This document shows, piece by piece, positions 43,485 to 53,000 of a DNA stretch of 64,000 bases. The DNA is from Bog-473 sp036491435. Its GTDB lineage: Bacteria; Actinomycetota; Acidimicrobiia; Acidimicrobiales; RAAP-2. The position numbers and the translations under genes were made by a program. The stretch covers positions 10,949-74,948 of the forward strand of contig DASXBZ010000012.1 in NCBI GenBank assembly GCA_036491435.1, in the 5' to 3' direction. Numbering within the stretch: position 1 is the stretch's first letter; each line of letters starts with the position of its first letter. Under the pieces are notes generated by a model. That model saw nothing but the letters and a program-made list of their open reading frames with translations, made no database searches and was not told the DNA's origin.

Positions 43485-44294
43485 CTACGAGGCCCGCGCC
43501 TCGTAGACCATGAACGCCAAGGGGTACTCGTAGACGTCCCCGCCGACGGCGAACTGGGCGACGTGCGCATCGACGAGCGCCTTCGCCTCGGCCTCGTCCT
43601 CGGGAGCCACGCCCATGAACGAGTGGAGGGAGTGATCGACGACGGCGCTGGCCGGTGCCCGCACGCTCGTCTCGTGTGCCGTGCTGCTGACGTCGACGTA
43701 GCCCGCCGCTTCGAGCAACTCACGGACGTACTCGTCGTCACCGAACGCAAACGGCCCGACCGGGCTCTTCCCCGGTTCGGGGGTCCGCGGCGGCGGGAGC
43801 AGCTTGCGCAGCGTCGGGCCGGTATGCCACGGATTGTGCTCGACGCCTTGCCAGCTCACGAACACGAAGCGTCCGCTCGGGACCAAACCGCCACGGATTC
43901 GGGCGAACGCCGCGGTGGGCTCGTCGAAGAACATCACGCCGAACTGGCTGACCGCGAGGTCGAACGGTGGCCCTTCCAGGCCGCTGACCTGGACATCTGC
44001 CTCCACAAAGCGGACGTTGGGCACCCCGGCGTCCGCGGCGCGTCGACGGGCCAGTTCGAGCAACGAGGCCGACAGGTCGAACCCGACCGCCTCGCCGTCG
44101 GGCGCGACCAGTCCGGCCAGCGTGATGGTCAGGCCGCCACCGCCGCAGCCGATGTCGCAGACCTGCTGGCCCGACTGCACGCCGGCGGCGTCGAGCAGAT
44201 ACGGGGTCACCGCATCGGTCAACCGTTCGCGCTGTGGCCAGGCGGCCGTCCAACGCTCGTCGTTCCACCGCCGGAGCTCTGCTTCGTTGGCCAC
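43485..44294 (-). CDS. SAM-dependent class I methyltransferase
   Basis: A 269-residue methyltransferase with SAM motif I in VCDIGCGGGGLTITLAG, an acidic loop in AVGFDLSASLLELARRRA, and the post-I strand NVRFVEADVQVSGLEGPPFD. UbiE-like in general form. Substrate unknown. I chose GTG 44294 (MANEAELRRWNDERW), typical of this subfamily, where WNDERW sits near the N-terminus. It diverges from an LLM-class gene 87 bases away. Confidence 0.9.
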   Translation of the reverse strand: MANEAELRRWNDERWTAAWPQRERLTDAVTPYLLDAAGVQSGQQVCDIGCGGGGLTITLAGLVAPDGEAVGFDLSASLLELARRRAADAGVPNVRFVEADVQVSGLEGPPFDLAVSQFGVMFFDEPTAAFARIRGGLVPSGRFVFVSWQGVEHNPWHTGPTLRKLLPPPRTPEPGKSPVGPFAFGDDEYVRELLEAAGYVDVSSTAHETSVRAPASAVVDHSLHSFMGVAPEDEAEAKALVDAHVAQFAVGGDVYEYPLAFMVYEARAS

Positions 44295-44381
44295 GGCGAC
44301 AACGTACAGCGCAGACGCCCGGAACCCCGAAGCGCGCGCATCACCCGCACCCGCCGGACCGGTCCGATTAGCGTCGTCGCC

Positions 44382-45266
44382 GTGCGGATCGGCCTCGTGA
44401 TCCTCCCCACCGACCCCTGGCAGACCGCGCGCCGCCAATGGCAGTGGGCGGACGACGCCGGCTTCGCCACGACGTGGACCTATGACCACATCCGCTGGGG
44501 CGGCATGCCCGACGGCCCTTGGTACGGGACCGCCATTCCGGTCCTCGCGGCCGCCGCAGCGGTCACCAGCCAGAGCCGCCTCGGCACCCTGGTCGCCACG
44601 CCGAACTTCCGCCATCCGGTGACCCTCGCGCGGGATGCCCTGACGCTCGACGACCTCAGCAACGGCCGCCTCGACCTCGGGCTCGGGCCGGGCAGCCAGG
44701 GACTCGACGCCACGGCAGTCGGCCAAGAGCCGTGGACACCGTCGGAGCGCCTCTCCCACTTCGAAGAGTTCTTGCAGGTCCTCACCCCGATGATCGAGGG
44801 CGCGCCCGACACCCGCACCACGCTCCGCACCGCGCACTACGCGGCGGTCGAAGCGCCGAGCACACCGGGCAGCGTGCAGCAGCCGCTACCGCTCACGATC
44901 GCGGCCGGCGGCAACAGAGGGCTGAAACTCGCCGCCCGCTACGGGCGCAACTGGGTCACGGTCGGACCGACCAGCGGGGTACCCCACACACCCGAAACGG
45001 TGCTCGGGGCAGCCCGGCACCAAGTCCCGCTCCTGGAGGCCGCCTGCGAAGCCGTCGGCCGCGACCCGACGACCATCGGCCGGGTCCTGCTCTGGATGCC
45101 CTACGAGCCCCTGATCACCTCAGCCGACCAGTTCGAAGAGCTCGCGGCGCCCTATCTCGAGCTCGGCTTCGACCAGTTCGTCCTGCACCACCCCGACCAG
45201 ACGGGACCGTTCGGCGGCGACGTCAAAGCGTTCGAGGAGATCGCCGCCCGTCACGCGACACCCTGA
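44382..45266 (+). CDS. LLM-class F420-dependent oxidoreductase
   Basis: Luciferase-like monooxygenase-fold enzyme, 294 residues from GTG 44382. Strands RIGLVILPTD and FATTWTYDHIRWGGMPDG, then LGTLVATPNFRHPVTLARDA and RLDLGLGPGSQGLDAT, mark the family. The F420 phosphate-binding region is plausibly TIAAGGNRGLKLAARYG. Substrate unknown. It is the second LLM enzyme of the window and shares no operon with the first. Confidence 0.9.
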   Translation: MRIGLVILPTDPWQTARRQWQWADDAGFATTWTYDHIRWGGMPDGPWYGTAIPVLAAAAAVTSQSRLGTLVATPNFRHPVTLARDALTLDDLSNGRLDLGLGPGSQGLDATAVGQEPWTPSERLSHFEEFLQVLTPMIEGAPDTRTTLRTAHYAAVEAPSTPGSVQQPLPLTIAAGGNRGLKLAARYGRNWVTVGPTSGVPHTPETVLGAARHQVPLLEAACEAVGRDPTTIGRVLLWMPYEPLITSADQFEELAAPYLELGFDQFVLHHPDQTGPFGGDVKAFEEIAARHATP

Positions 45267-45295
45267 AGAGAGTGCGCGGCGGGAGACGCAACGTT

Positions 45296-46882
45296 TCACC
45301 CACCCGCCGTCGCGGGCGGCGTGGTCGTGCACCCCACACAGGGGCCCATGCCGGTGAAGTACGAAGGAATGGACGCTGAGTCCGTCGGCGGATTCGTCGG
45401 CAGGAGCACCGGTGGCCGGGGCGCCTGGGTGAAATCGAAGTCGTTGGCCAGGTTGCCCAGGATCGTCACGTCCTCGCGCACGGTGGGCCGCGGGTCCGGT
45501 CGGAAGTCGGTCGTCGGGTTGAGACGGGCGCCACCGAGGAAGTCGTCCTCGATGAACTTGAGGTACGCGTCGCTGCTCAGCGTCTGGTGGTCGACATAGC
45601 CGGACTTGGCGTAGGGCGAGATCACAATGCCCGGCACCCGTAGGCCGTAGCCGTTCTCGTCGACCGTCGGGGGCTGCACGTGGTCGTAGAAGCCACCCCA
45701 GTCGTCCCATTGCACGAAGATGGCCGTCGAGTCCCAGTCGGGGCTCTTCATCGCCGCGTTGATGATGGCGGTGACGTACGCCTGGCCCCGGTGGACGCTG
45801 GCCGGCGGGTGCTCGCTGTCGGCCTGCGAGGGAGTGACCCACGACACCGCCGGCAGGTCCCCGGCCTTGGCCGCTGCGAAGTAGTCGTCCAACGGCTGGA
45901 TGTTGCGGATCTGGTGGTCCTTCTGCACGTCCTCGAAGATCGGCAACGGGTTCCAGATCCCCGGCGTCAGGTAGTTCTGCTTCACCGGCGGGCAGGCCAC
46001 GTCGCCGTCGTTCGCGCAGTCGGGTTGGGTCCCGGTCTGGACGTAGTAGGCCCACGGGACGTGATGGTTGTAGAGCAACCAGGTGATGTCCGTCCATGCG
46101 TCGGTGACGTCGGCTGTGCCCGTCTTGAGCGCCTGGTCCACGTACTGCTGCATCTGCGCGGGCGTGTAGGGGCCGCGGATCTCGTTCTTGCAGCTCGACG
46201 GGTCCGGGTTCGAGCAGATCGCCGACCAGCCCGACACGAGGTAGAGGTGATCGGGCAACGACCACGAGCGCACGGGCTCGAACATATGGTCGTCGAGGAC
46301 GAAGTCCTTGGCGTAGCTCCAATAGTTCGGGATCTCCGCCGACGTGTGGTACCCCATCACGTCAGGAGTCGCGCCGTTCGCGCACTGCGGGTTGTCGACG
46401 GTGCTCGTGCCGGCCCCGCACCCCTTCTTGTCACCGGTGGCGGCCGTCACGAACCCGTTCATCTGGCCTCCGTTGACGTCCTTCTTATCGGCCGGCACGT
46501 TGTGAGGACCACCGCCGTTGACGTCGGCCTTGTCGTGATAGGGCGCCTGGCATCCGCCGCCCGGTACGGAGGAGCAGACCGTGGGCACACCGTTGTGCAT
46601 GGGGATCCCGTCCGCACCCGGATACGTCCCGAAGTAGCTGTCGAAGGAACGGTTCTCCTGCTCGATGATGATCACGTGCTTGATCTTGTGGATCCCTTCA
46701 GCGACGAGGTAGTGGCCGGTTGCTCCTCCGCTGACGCGCTGGCCCTGCGGGGCCGGCGGCGGCGAGGTCCTGCTGCCGCACCCCGCCAGGGCCAGCGAGA
46801 GCACGGCGGTACCCAGCACAACGGGGACGATCACTCGGCGTCGCCATCTCCTGGAGGCCGTCGACCTCAGGCTTGTGTGCAC
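45296..46882 (-). CDS. Secreted phosphoesterase lipoprotein (phospholipase C/acid phosphatase family)
   Basis: A 528-residue extracytoplasmic enzyme. The N-terminus has an Arg-rich start, a hydrophobic stretch and lipobox LALAGCGS, so it is lipid-anchored at Cys35. The alkaline-phosphatase-like phosphoesterase core shows HVIIIEQENRSFDSYFGTYP, DDHMFEPVRSWSLPDH and WDDWGGFYDHVQPP, the metal-binding sites of the family. It cleaves phosphate esters such as phospholipids or acts as acid phosphatase. Monocistronic. Start ATG 46882. Confidence 0.92.
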   Translation of the reverse strand: MHTSLRSTASRRWRRRVIVPVVLGTAVLSLALAGCGSRTSPPPAPQGQRVSGGATGHYLVAEGIHKIKHVIIIEQENRSFDSYFGTYPGADGIPMHNGVPTVCSSVPGGGCQAPYHDKADVNGGGPHNVPADKKDVNGGQMNGFVTAATGDKKGCGAGTSTVDNPQCANGATPDVMGYHTSAEIPNYWSYAKDFVLDDHMFEPVRSWSLPDHLYLVSGWSAICSNPDPSSCKNEIRGPYTPAQMQQYVDQALKTGTADVTDAWTDITWLLYNHHVPWAYYVQTGTQPDCANDGDVACPPVKQNYLTPGIWNPLPIFEDVQKDHQIRNIQPLDDYFAAAKAGDLPAVSWVTPSQADSEHPPASVHRGQAYVTAIINAAMKSPDWDSTAIFVQWDDWGGFYDHVQPPTVDENGYGLRVPGIVISPYAKSGYVDHQTLSSDAYLKFIEDDFLGGARLNPTTDFRPDPRPTVREDVTILGNLANDFDFTQAPRPPVLLPTNPPTDSASIPSYFTGMGPCVGCTTTPPATAGG

Positions 46883-47042
46883 TCGGGAATTCTCCTTCGT
46901 CGGACTCTGAGCCTTGCCCCTGGGCCGCTCACCGATCGTGCAGCCGCCAGCTCCTCAGCAGAAGGCATTTGAACAGACAGGTGTGAGGAATGTGTGGGGC
47001 TCTGGTGCGGCTTGTCTTCACCCGCCCCACCCTCGGTCGACG

Positions 47043-48254
47043 TCACCTCCGTATGCCGAGCAGGCCCACCAACTCCCGGCGCGCCGCCTCAGGCTCGACC
47101 CGTCCGAGGGAGACGCTCGTACATCCGACCCACGAGGCGGCCTGGAGCGTCGCCCGCGCCACATGCTCCAACGCCTTCGCCTTCTGCTTCGTCTTCGTCA
47201 ACGCCGTCGACTTGGACTCGACGTCCAGCACCGTGACCTGTTTCGCCACGAAGACATCGCCTTCCCGGCCCGGGTCCACCAACCCGACCAACCGAGTGCC
47301 ACCCAGCACGGGCATGGCGAAGTAACCGAACTGGCGCTTCTCCTTGGGCGTATAGGCCTCTAACCGGTGTCGCACACCGAAGAGGCGTTCGACCCGTTCT
47401 CGATACCAGATGAGCGAGTCGAAGGGTGAGAGCAACACGCTCCGGCCCGAGGCGCGTGCACCCAACGCACCCAGGGCGACCGGATCCGCGTACGCCTGCC
47501 GGTCCCACCCCGCGACCGACACCTCGGTCAGCGCGCTCGAGTCCAGCGCCGCCCGAACGAGCGGGCGCGGCAGCCCGTGATAGGTGGCGATGTCGGCCTC
47601 CGTGCCGACACCCAGCGCGCGCCCGGCGGCGGCCACCAGGTACCGGGCGCACGCTTCGTCGCTCCAGTCCTGCCCGCGCAGGTCGTCCGGGATCGCCCGT
47701 TCCGCCAGGTCGTAGACCCGCTGGAAGCCCCGCCGCTCGCGGCAGACCACCTCTCCGATGTCCAGCAGCCACTCGGCCGCGATCTTCGTCTCGGACCAGT
47801 CCCACCATGGGCCGCCCTTCTTGGCACCGCCCAATTGGTTCGCCGTGAGAGGGCCCTCAGACCGCAGCCGGGCCAGGACCTCGTCGGTTGCGCTTCCCCG
47901 GCTCTCGACGGAGTGCCAGCGCTTGCCCCTCGCCAGCCAGTGCCTGCGCTTGAACGCGTAGGCCGGCCAGTCCTCGAGCGGGACGACGCAGGCGGCGTGG
48001 GACCAGTACTCGAAGGTAGCGCTCCCCTTTCCCCAATACGCCCGCTCGATCCGGCTCCGGCCGATGGCGCCGAGCCGTGCATAGGCCACGAGCTCGTGGG
48101 ACCGGGCCAACACCGAGATCGTGTCCAACTGCACCGCCCCCAGCCGGCGCAGCAGGGCGGGCACGCCACCACCCGAGGGCCGGGGCCCGCGCAGCCCCTG
48201 CGCGCTCAGCGCGACTCGCCGCGCCTCCTCGATGCTCAGCGAGTCTGCCCCCAT
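47043..48254 (-). CDS. YcaQ/AlkZ-type DNA glycosylase (winged-helix HTH_42)
   Basis: A 403-residue protein of the HTH_42 family whose members AlkZ and YcaQ unhook interstrand crosslinks and excise bulky alkylated bases. The catalytic Gln-x-Asp motif appears as AVQLDTISVLARSHELV, and the family blocks AYWGKGSATFEYWSHAACVV and LLSPFDSLIWYRERVERLF are clear. Three winged-helix repeats are the known architecture. Standalone; start ATG 48254. Confidence 0.9.
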   Translation of the reverse strand: MGADSLSIEEARRVALSAQGLRGPRPSGGGVPALLRRLGAVQLDTISVLARSHELVAYARLGAIGRSRIERAYWGKGSATFEYWSHAACVVPLEDWPAYAFKRRHWLARGKRWHSVESRGSATDEVLARLRSEGPLTANQLGGAKKGGPWWDWSETKIAAEWLLDIGEVVCRERRGFQRVYDLAERAIPDDLRGQDWSDEACARYLVAAAGRALGVGTEADIATYHGLPRPLVRAALDSSALTEVSVAGWDRQAYADPVALGALGARASGRSVLLSPFDSLIWYRERVERLFGVRHRLEAYTPKEKRQFGYFAMPVLGGTRLVGLVDPGREGDVFVAKQVTVLDVESKSTALTKTKQKAKALEHVARATLQAASWVGCTSVSLGRVEPEAARRELVGLLGIRR

Positions 48255-48349
48255 TCCCGGGGCAATCTACCGACCAGCTGCTCACGATTCTTCTGGACAA
48301 CTCGCCTCGCGTCACCGCCCACGCCCCGCCCGAGGCCCTGCGAGAGCCG

Positions 48350-49480
48350 TCAGTCCAACAGCGCCGCCGCCACCGAGTCCTCGAGCACCCTGTCGTTGGC
48401 CCACATCAGCTGCTGCACCTTGGCCCGCCTGAAGTACAGCTGGATGTCGAAGTCCAGCGTGAACCCGATACCACCGAAGATCTGCTGGGCCATCGCGGTG
48501 ATGTCCCGGAACGTGGAGCAGGCGAACAGCTTCGCCATCGGTGCCAATGACGACAGGGACCGCCCGGTTGCCCCCGCCCAGGCCGCTTCGTGCACCAACT
48601 GCTCCGCCCCGTCCAACGCGGTGACGGCGTCGGCGAGATAGTGCGCCAACGCCTGGAACGCGCCCAGCGGCTTGTTGAACTGCTGGCGGTCCTTCGCGTA
48701 CTGCGTGGTGATATCCAGTGCGTACCGCGCCCCGCCCACCGCCTGTGCGGCCAACAGCACCAGCGCAGGCTCGAGGACGCTCTGCCAGGTGTCCCAACCA
48801 CTCCGCGGAGCACCGATGCGGTCAGCCTCGGTGAGGGCGACGTCGGAGAAGGCGACCTCGTACTGCGTGTCGGAGGCGAGACTGAACTGTTGGCGCAAGG
48901 TCACGCCAGGCGACGAAGGGTCGACGACAAAGAGGTCGACGTCTTCGTCCGCGTCGCCGGTCCGGGCGAGCACGACTAGCCGGTCCGCCGACGAGGCGAA
49001 CGCCACGTGGCGCTTGAGTCCTGACAGCGAGAACCCGCCCGACCCGGAGGCCGTCGCCCGGACCTCGACTCCACGGGCAGTGAACCCGTTCTCCGGCTCC
49101 AACCACGCTGGCGTCAACACGGCGTCGCCCGTCGCAACCGGGCGCAGCCAACGGTCCTTCTGCTCGGCGCTCCCCGCCGCGGCCAAGACGCCGCCACTCA
49201 CGACAGCGCTCACGAAATGCGGCACCGGCGCCAGCGCCCGTCCGAGCTCCTCGTACAACGCCACGCCCTCGATCAACGACATCCCCGACCCGCCGTACTC
49301 CTCGGGCAACAACAGCCCGATGAGGTCGAGCTGACCCAGCTGCGACCACAGCTCGGGCGGATAGCCCACCGGGTCGTCCTCCATGGAACGCACGACGTCC
49401 AACGGACAGTGCCGCTCCAGGACGTCGCGCACCGTCTGGCGGAGGAGCTCCTGCTCCTGGTCGAATTCAAGATCGAGCAC
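48350..49480 (-). CDS. Acyl-CoA dehydrogenase (small FadE/ChsE2-like subunit)
   Basis: A 376-residue flavoenzyme forming alpha-beta double bonds. It opens MLDLEFDQEQELLRQTVRDV, contains LLPEEYGGSGMSLIEGVALY and ends in GGIGFTLDFDIQLYFRRAKV, the consensus end of the beta-type FadE proteins that pair with a larger partner. The stretch with the Asp/Thr substrate loop is divergent, which also fits a heteromer. The larger partner may be the gene at 51787-52968, at the head of the same operon. Confidence 0.88.
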   Translation of the reverse strand: MLDLEFDQEQELLRQTVRDVLERHCPLDVVRSMEDDPVGYPPELWSQLGQLDLIGLLLPEEYGGSGMSLIEGVALYEELGRALAPVPHFVSAVVSGGVLAAAGSAEQKDRWLRPVATGDAVLTPAWLEPENGFTARGVEVRATASGSGGFSLSGLKRHVAFASSADRLVVLARTGDADEDVDLFVVDPSSPGVTLRQQFSLASDTQYEVAFSDVALTEADRIGAPRSGWDTWQSVLEPALVLLAAQAVGGARYALDITTQYAKDRQQFNKPLGAFQALAHYLADAVTALDGAEQLVHEAAWAGATGRSLSSLAPMAKLFACSTFRDITAMAQQIFGGIGFTLDFDIQLYFRRAKVQQLMWANDRVLEDSVAAALLD

Positions 49481-49525
49481 GCCGCATTCCCTTCATGTTC
49501 ACGAACCAACCAAGACCGAGCCGCG

Positions 49526-50029
49526 TCACGACGCCGGCGGCGCCGGCCGCCAGTCGTCCCCCCGCCGCTCCCACGGGTTGTCGGACGCGTCGACCGGCAG
49601 CGCCACCCGCGCCGTGCAGGTCGTCTTCACGTCGCCGTCCACCGACAACGACACGTCGATCGTGACGAACCCGCAGCCGACCGGATCAACGGACAACTCA
49701 GTGACAACACCCGACAACGTCATGGTGTCCCCGGGGAACACCGACCCCTTCATCCGGAAGCGGACCCACCCCAAACGCCCGTAGGGGCCAGTCCAATCCG
49801 TCAAGAAACGCTCGAACCACGCGGCCTGGTTAGGGGTGTTCAAGAAGATGTCCTGCGTCCCGTTGCGATGCACGGCAAAGTCCTTGTCATGGTGCATGGG
49901 ACGCCAGTCGCGGGTGGCCAAAGCCCCCAGGACGACCGTGGTCGCCGAGACTGTGTAATTAAGAGGACTCAGAGCTTCCCCAACGGACACATCCCCCAAC
50001 AGGCGTTGGGGCGACACCGCCACCGTCAC
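49526..50029 (-). CDS. MaoC-like dehydratase (ChsH1-like)
   Basis: A 167-residue hot-dog-fold protein. It has the hydratase motif DWRPMHHDKDFAVHRNG with catalytic Asp and His positions (Asp41-xxx-His in RDWRPMHHD), and TPNQAAWFERFLTDWTGP. Enoyl-CoA hydratases of the ChsH1/ChsH2 type are heteromers of a MaoC and a FAS1-like subunit, and this gene overlaps the FAS1-like gene as GTGA. GTG start at 50029. Confidence 0.88.
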   Translation of the reverse strand: MTVAVSPQRLLGDVSVGEALSPLNYTVSATTVVLGALATRDWRPMHHDKDFAVHRNGTQDIFLNTPNQAAWFERFLTDWTGPYGRLGWVRFRMKGSVFPGDTMTLSGVVTELSVDPVGCGFVTIDVSLSVDGDVKTTCTARVALPVDASDNPWERRGDDWRPAPPAS

Positions 50030-50604
50030 GACGCCACCGCCCGGGACGCTCCGGACCCCTCGGACGCCCCGGAGCCCCCGGACCGCCGGTACCCAAACCC
50101 CGTATACGACTCCAGCGCCACGAGATCCCCGTCCTGGTTCGTGTAGACGACGTCGATCACCCAGAACCGCCCGGTACCCAACTTGGTCGTCTTCTCACCG
50201 CTCACCGATCGCAGCACCTGATGCGTCCGCAGCACGTCGCCCACCCGCACTGGCGTATGGAACTCGATCGTGTTGTCGGTCATCACGGCCTCGGGCAGCC
50301 CGAGATGCTCCTTCAGGTCGAAGTGCACCTGCAGCGGCAGCGCCTGCTCGGCGCGCCCCGGCGCCCAGTGGTGCGGGCGGAACCACACCGACACCATGGT
50401 GGGCGGCGCCACCGGCCCCCTGGTGATCGACTCCGCCACCGAGTCGTCCCAGAACAACGGGTTCCCGTTCTCCACCGAGGCGCACGACGTCCAGATGTAG
50501 CCACGCTCGACCGGGAACTCCCCGACCTCGTGGTACTGCTCCATTCCGATGACGTCGCGCACCGCGGCCGGCAGATCGGCGGCGGACGAGTCGGTCGCCG
50601 TCAC
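50026..50604 (-). CDS. FAS1-like dehydratase/MaoC N-terminal domain protein (ChsH2-like)
   Basis: A 192-residue hot-dog-fold protein. Readable blocks are YHEVGEFPVERGYIWTSCAS, NPLFWDDSVAE, GPVAPPTMVSVWFRPHHWAP, NTIEFHTPVRVGDVLRTHQV and FWVIDVVYTNQDGDLVALES, matching the FAS1-like N-terminal domain. Unlike ChsH2 it lacks a C-terminal DUF35 domain. GTG 50604 is set by the GTGA overlap with the CaiB stop. It forms a heteromer with the downstream MaoC protein by inference. Confidence 0.87.
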   Translation of the reverse strand: MTATDSSAADLPAAVRDVIGMEQYHEVGEFPVERGYIWTSCASVENGNPLFWDDSVAESITRGPVAPPTMVSVWFRPHHWAPGRAEQALPLQVHFDLKEHLGLPEAVMTDNTIEFHTPVRVGDVLRTHQVLRSVSGEKTTKLGTGRFWVIDVVYTNQDGDLVALESYTGFGYRRSGGSGASEGSGASRAVAS

Positions 50605-51782
50605 GCCACCACCCCCTGGGCCACCCATCGCGCCACCGTCTCACCGTCCACGCCCGCCTCCTTCAACAGGTGCTGGGTGTCGCTCTGCCCCGTATCAGGC
50701 AAAGCGACCACCCCGTCGGGACGCGGCATACCCGCCAACAAGGGTGCGAGCTGTCGGAGCTCGCCATGCTCCGGATGCGAGGCGGCCCCGACCACCCGCC
50801 GGGCCGAAAACTGGGGGTCGGCGACCACTTCGCTCACCTCGAGCACCGGCGCCACACAAGTGTCGGCACCGGCCAGCGCGGCCACCCACTCGTCGCGCGT
50901 CCGATCGGCGAACGCCTCCGCCAACGCCGCCCGCACCCGACCCTGCGCCTCGTCGTCGTACTGCAGCACCGCCAGCTCGCCGCACCCGAGCGCCTGGCAC
51001 AGGTTGGCGAAGAACTTGCCCTCGATCGCCCCCACGGCCACCCACTTGCCGTCCGACGTTCCGTAAACCCCGTAGCAGGCGTAGCGGCCCGACAACACGT
51101 CGTGTCCGGGCCGCACATCAACACCCAACGCAAGCTGCTCGTCGATGGCGAGTGACATCAACCACAGCACCCCGTCCGCCACCGACACATCGAGATACGC
51201 GCCCCGCCCGCTCGACGCTCGCCCCGCCAGCGCGGCGGTGACCGCCAACGCGGCGTGCATCCCGCCCGCCGCGGCATCAGCGATGGTCGCGCCCGGGATC
51301 GGCGGCGCGCCGTCCTCTCCCGGTCCGCTCATTGCCAGGTACCCGCCGACCGCCAGGTAGTCGAGGTCGTGTCCCGCCCACTGGGCGTGCGGCCCGTCCT
51401 GGCCGTAGCCGCTCGTCGAGCAGTAGACGATCCCGGGATTCCGAGCCGAGACCGCCTCGTAGCCCAAGCCCAACCGTTCCATCACCCCGGGCCGGAAGCT
51501 CTCCACCACGACATCGGACACCGCGGCCAATGCCAGGAACGCCTCCTTCCCCTCCGAGGCCTTCAGGTCGAACATCGCACGACGCATGCCGCGGTGGCCG
51601 CTGTAGGAAAAGAAGGGCGGCACGATCGGTTCGGCACCGGCCGCCGGTACCGGTCCCACCTTCACCACGTCCGCGCCGTAGCCGGCCAACAGGTGCGTGC
51701 ACCGCGAAGCGGGCCCGACTGTCGACAGGTCGAGCACGGTGACCCCGGCCAGAGGCCCGGCGGCGGCAGCTGCAGCGGCCAT
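50601..51782 (-). CDS. CaiB/BaiF family CoA transferase
   Basis: Type III CoA transferase, about 393 residues. Conserved stretches include GVTVLDLSTVGPASRCTHLL, GADVVKVGPVPAAGAEPIVP, KASEGKEAFLALAAVSDVVV, ESFRPGVMERLGLGYEAVSA and GHDLDYLAVGGYLA, which carries the catalytic Asp. Moves CoA between acids, or racemises CoA esters (Amacr branch). Start ATG 51782, four bases after the upstream acyl-CoA dehydrogenase stop. Confidence 0.9.
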   Translation of the reverse strand: MAAAAAAAGPLAGVTVLDLSTVGPASRCTHLLAGYGADVVKVGPVPAAGAEPIVPPFFSYSGHRGMRRAMFDLKASEGKEAFLALAAVSDVVVESFRPGVMERLGLGYEAVSARNPGIVYCSTSGYGQDGPHAQWAGHDLDYLAVGGYLAMSGPGEDGAPPIPGATIADAAAGGMHAALAVTAALAGRASSGRGAYLDVSVADGVLWLMSLAIDEQLALGVDVRPGHDVLSGRYACYGVYGTSDGKWVAVGAIEGKFFANLCQALGCGELAVLQYDDEAQGRVRAALAEAFADRTRDEWVAALAGADTCVAPVLEVSEVVADPQFSARRVVGAASHPEHGELRQLAPLLAGMPRPDGVVALPDTGQSDTQHLLKEAGVDGETVARWVAQGVVA

Positions 51783-51786
51783 GACG

Positions 51787-52968
51787 TCAGAAGTTCTTGG
51801 GAAGCCCGAGCTTGCGCCGGGCGATGATGTTCTTCTGGATCTCGGAGGCACCGCCGCCGATGGTGTCGATCACCGTGTAGCGGTAGGTCGACTCGGACCG
51901 TCCCGCCAAAGGCGCGTCTGGTGTCTTCACCCGCAGTTGCGAACCGGGTCCCGCGATGTCCATCGACGCGTTCGCCAAGCGCTTGGACAGCTCGGTCGCG
52001 AAGAGCTTGTACTCCGATGCCCACGCTGTCGGCGCCGCCCCGCCCTTCGCCGACTCGAACACGAAGCGCAGCCCGATCGTCCGCGCCACTTCGAGCTGTG
52101 TGGCCAACTGCGCCAAGCGCTGGCGCACCACCGGGTCGTCCTTCAACGGCTTCCCATCCCGCACGGTCGTCTTCACATATTCGACGAGCAACTCGAAGCG
52201 CTGCTGGATGGGCGAGATGGTGAACATCGTGAAGCGCTCGAGGTCGAGCGCCTCCGAGATGTACTGGAAGCCGTGGTTCACCTCGCCGACCACGTAGTCG
52301 TCCGGAACGAAGACGTCGTTGAGGAACACCTCGTTGGTGCGTTCGTCACCCATGGTCCAGATGGCGTTGATCGTGATGCCGGGTTGGTCGAGCGGCACCA
52401 GGAAGAGCGTGATGCCGGCGTGCTTCGGCGCCTCGGGGTCGGTGCGGGCGCCCACCCAGTACCACTCGGCGAAGTGGGCGGAGGTCGTCCAGGTCTTCTG
52501 GCCGTTGAGTCGCCAGCCACCGTCGACCTTGGTCGCCTTCAGCTGCATGGAGGCAGCGTCGCTCCCGGCGTTGGGCTCGGAGTAGCCGACGGCGAACTCC
52601 ACCTCGTTGCGCAGGATCTTGGGGAGGAACTCCTCCTTCAGCGTCTCGTTGCCGTGCCGGATGATGGTCTTGCCGACGATGCCGACGCCCTTGCCGATCT
52701 GGGGGCCGCCCCGGCCGGCCAGCTGCTCGTTGAGCAGGTACTCGTAGACGCCCTCGCCCTCGGAGCCCCCGTATTCCTTGGGCCAGGTCATGCCCAGCCA
52801 CCCCTTCTGTCCGAGCGAGGCCATGAACCTCCGCCGCTTCGGGGTGTCGACGATCTGGGCCATGTTCTCCCGGGTCGGGTCGAAGACGTCGGGGTCGTCG
52901 TTGGCGTCGATGAAGGACTCGACCTCCTTCACGAAGGCCAGCTGCTCCGGTGCGAATTCGAAGTCCAC
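51787..52968 (-). CDS. Acyl-CoA dehydrogenase (larger FadE/ChsE1-like subunit)
   Basis: First gene of the operon, 393 residues. It has GWLGMTWPKEYGGSEGEGVY, the FAD/substrate segment VGYSEPNAGSDAASMQLKAT, GQKTWTTSAHFAEWYW, SEALDLERFTMF with a Glu in the position used by IVD/LCAD enzymes, and a C-terminal GGGASEIQKNIIARRKLGLP. Makes the 2,3-double bond of an acyl-CoA. A perfect inverted repeat lies 33 bases upstream of the ATG. Confidence 0.92.
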   Translation of the reverse strand: MDFEFAPEQLAFVKEVESFIDANDDPDVFDPTRENMAQIVDTPKRRRFMASLGQKGWLGMTWPKEYGGSEGEGVYEYLLNEQLAGRGGPQIGKGVGIVGKTIIRHGNETLKEEFLPKILRNEVEFAVGYSEPNAGSDAASMQLKATKVDGGWRLNGQKTWTTSAHFAEWYWVGARTDPEAPKHAGITLFLVPLDQPGITINAIWTMGDERTNEVFLNDVFVPDDYVVGEVNHGFQYISEALDLERFTMFTISPIQQRFELLVEYVKTTVRDGKPLKDDPVVRQRLAQLATQLEVARTIGLRFVFESAKGGAAPTAWASEYKLFATELSKRLANASMDIAGPGSQLRVKTPDAPLAGRSESTYRYTVIDTIGGGASEIQKNIIARRKLGLPKNF

Positions 52969-53000
52969 TCCCTGCCCTCCAGATGCCCGGCCGGTTTCCG

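Noticed and set aside
45267..45295. Possible terminator between the LLM gene and the phosphoesterase
   Set aside because: Only a few weak pairings (for example GCGCGGCGGGAGACGC) and no T-run; not a convincing hairpin.
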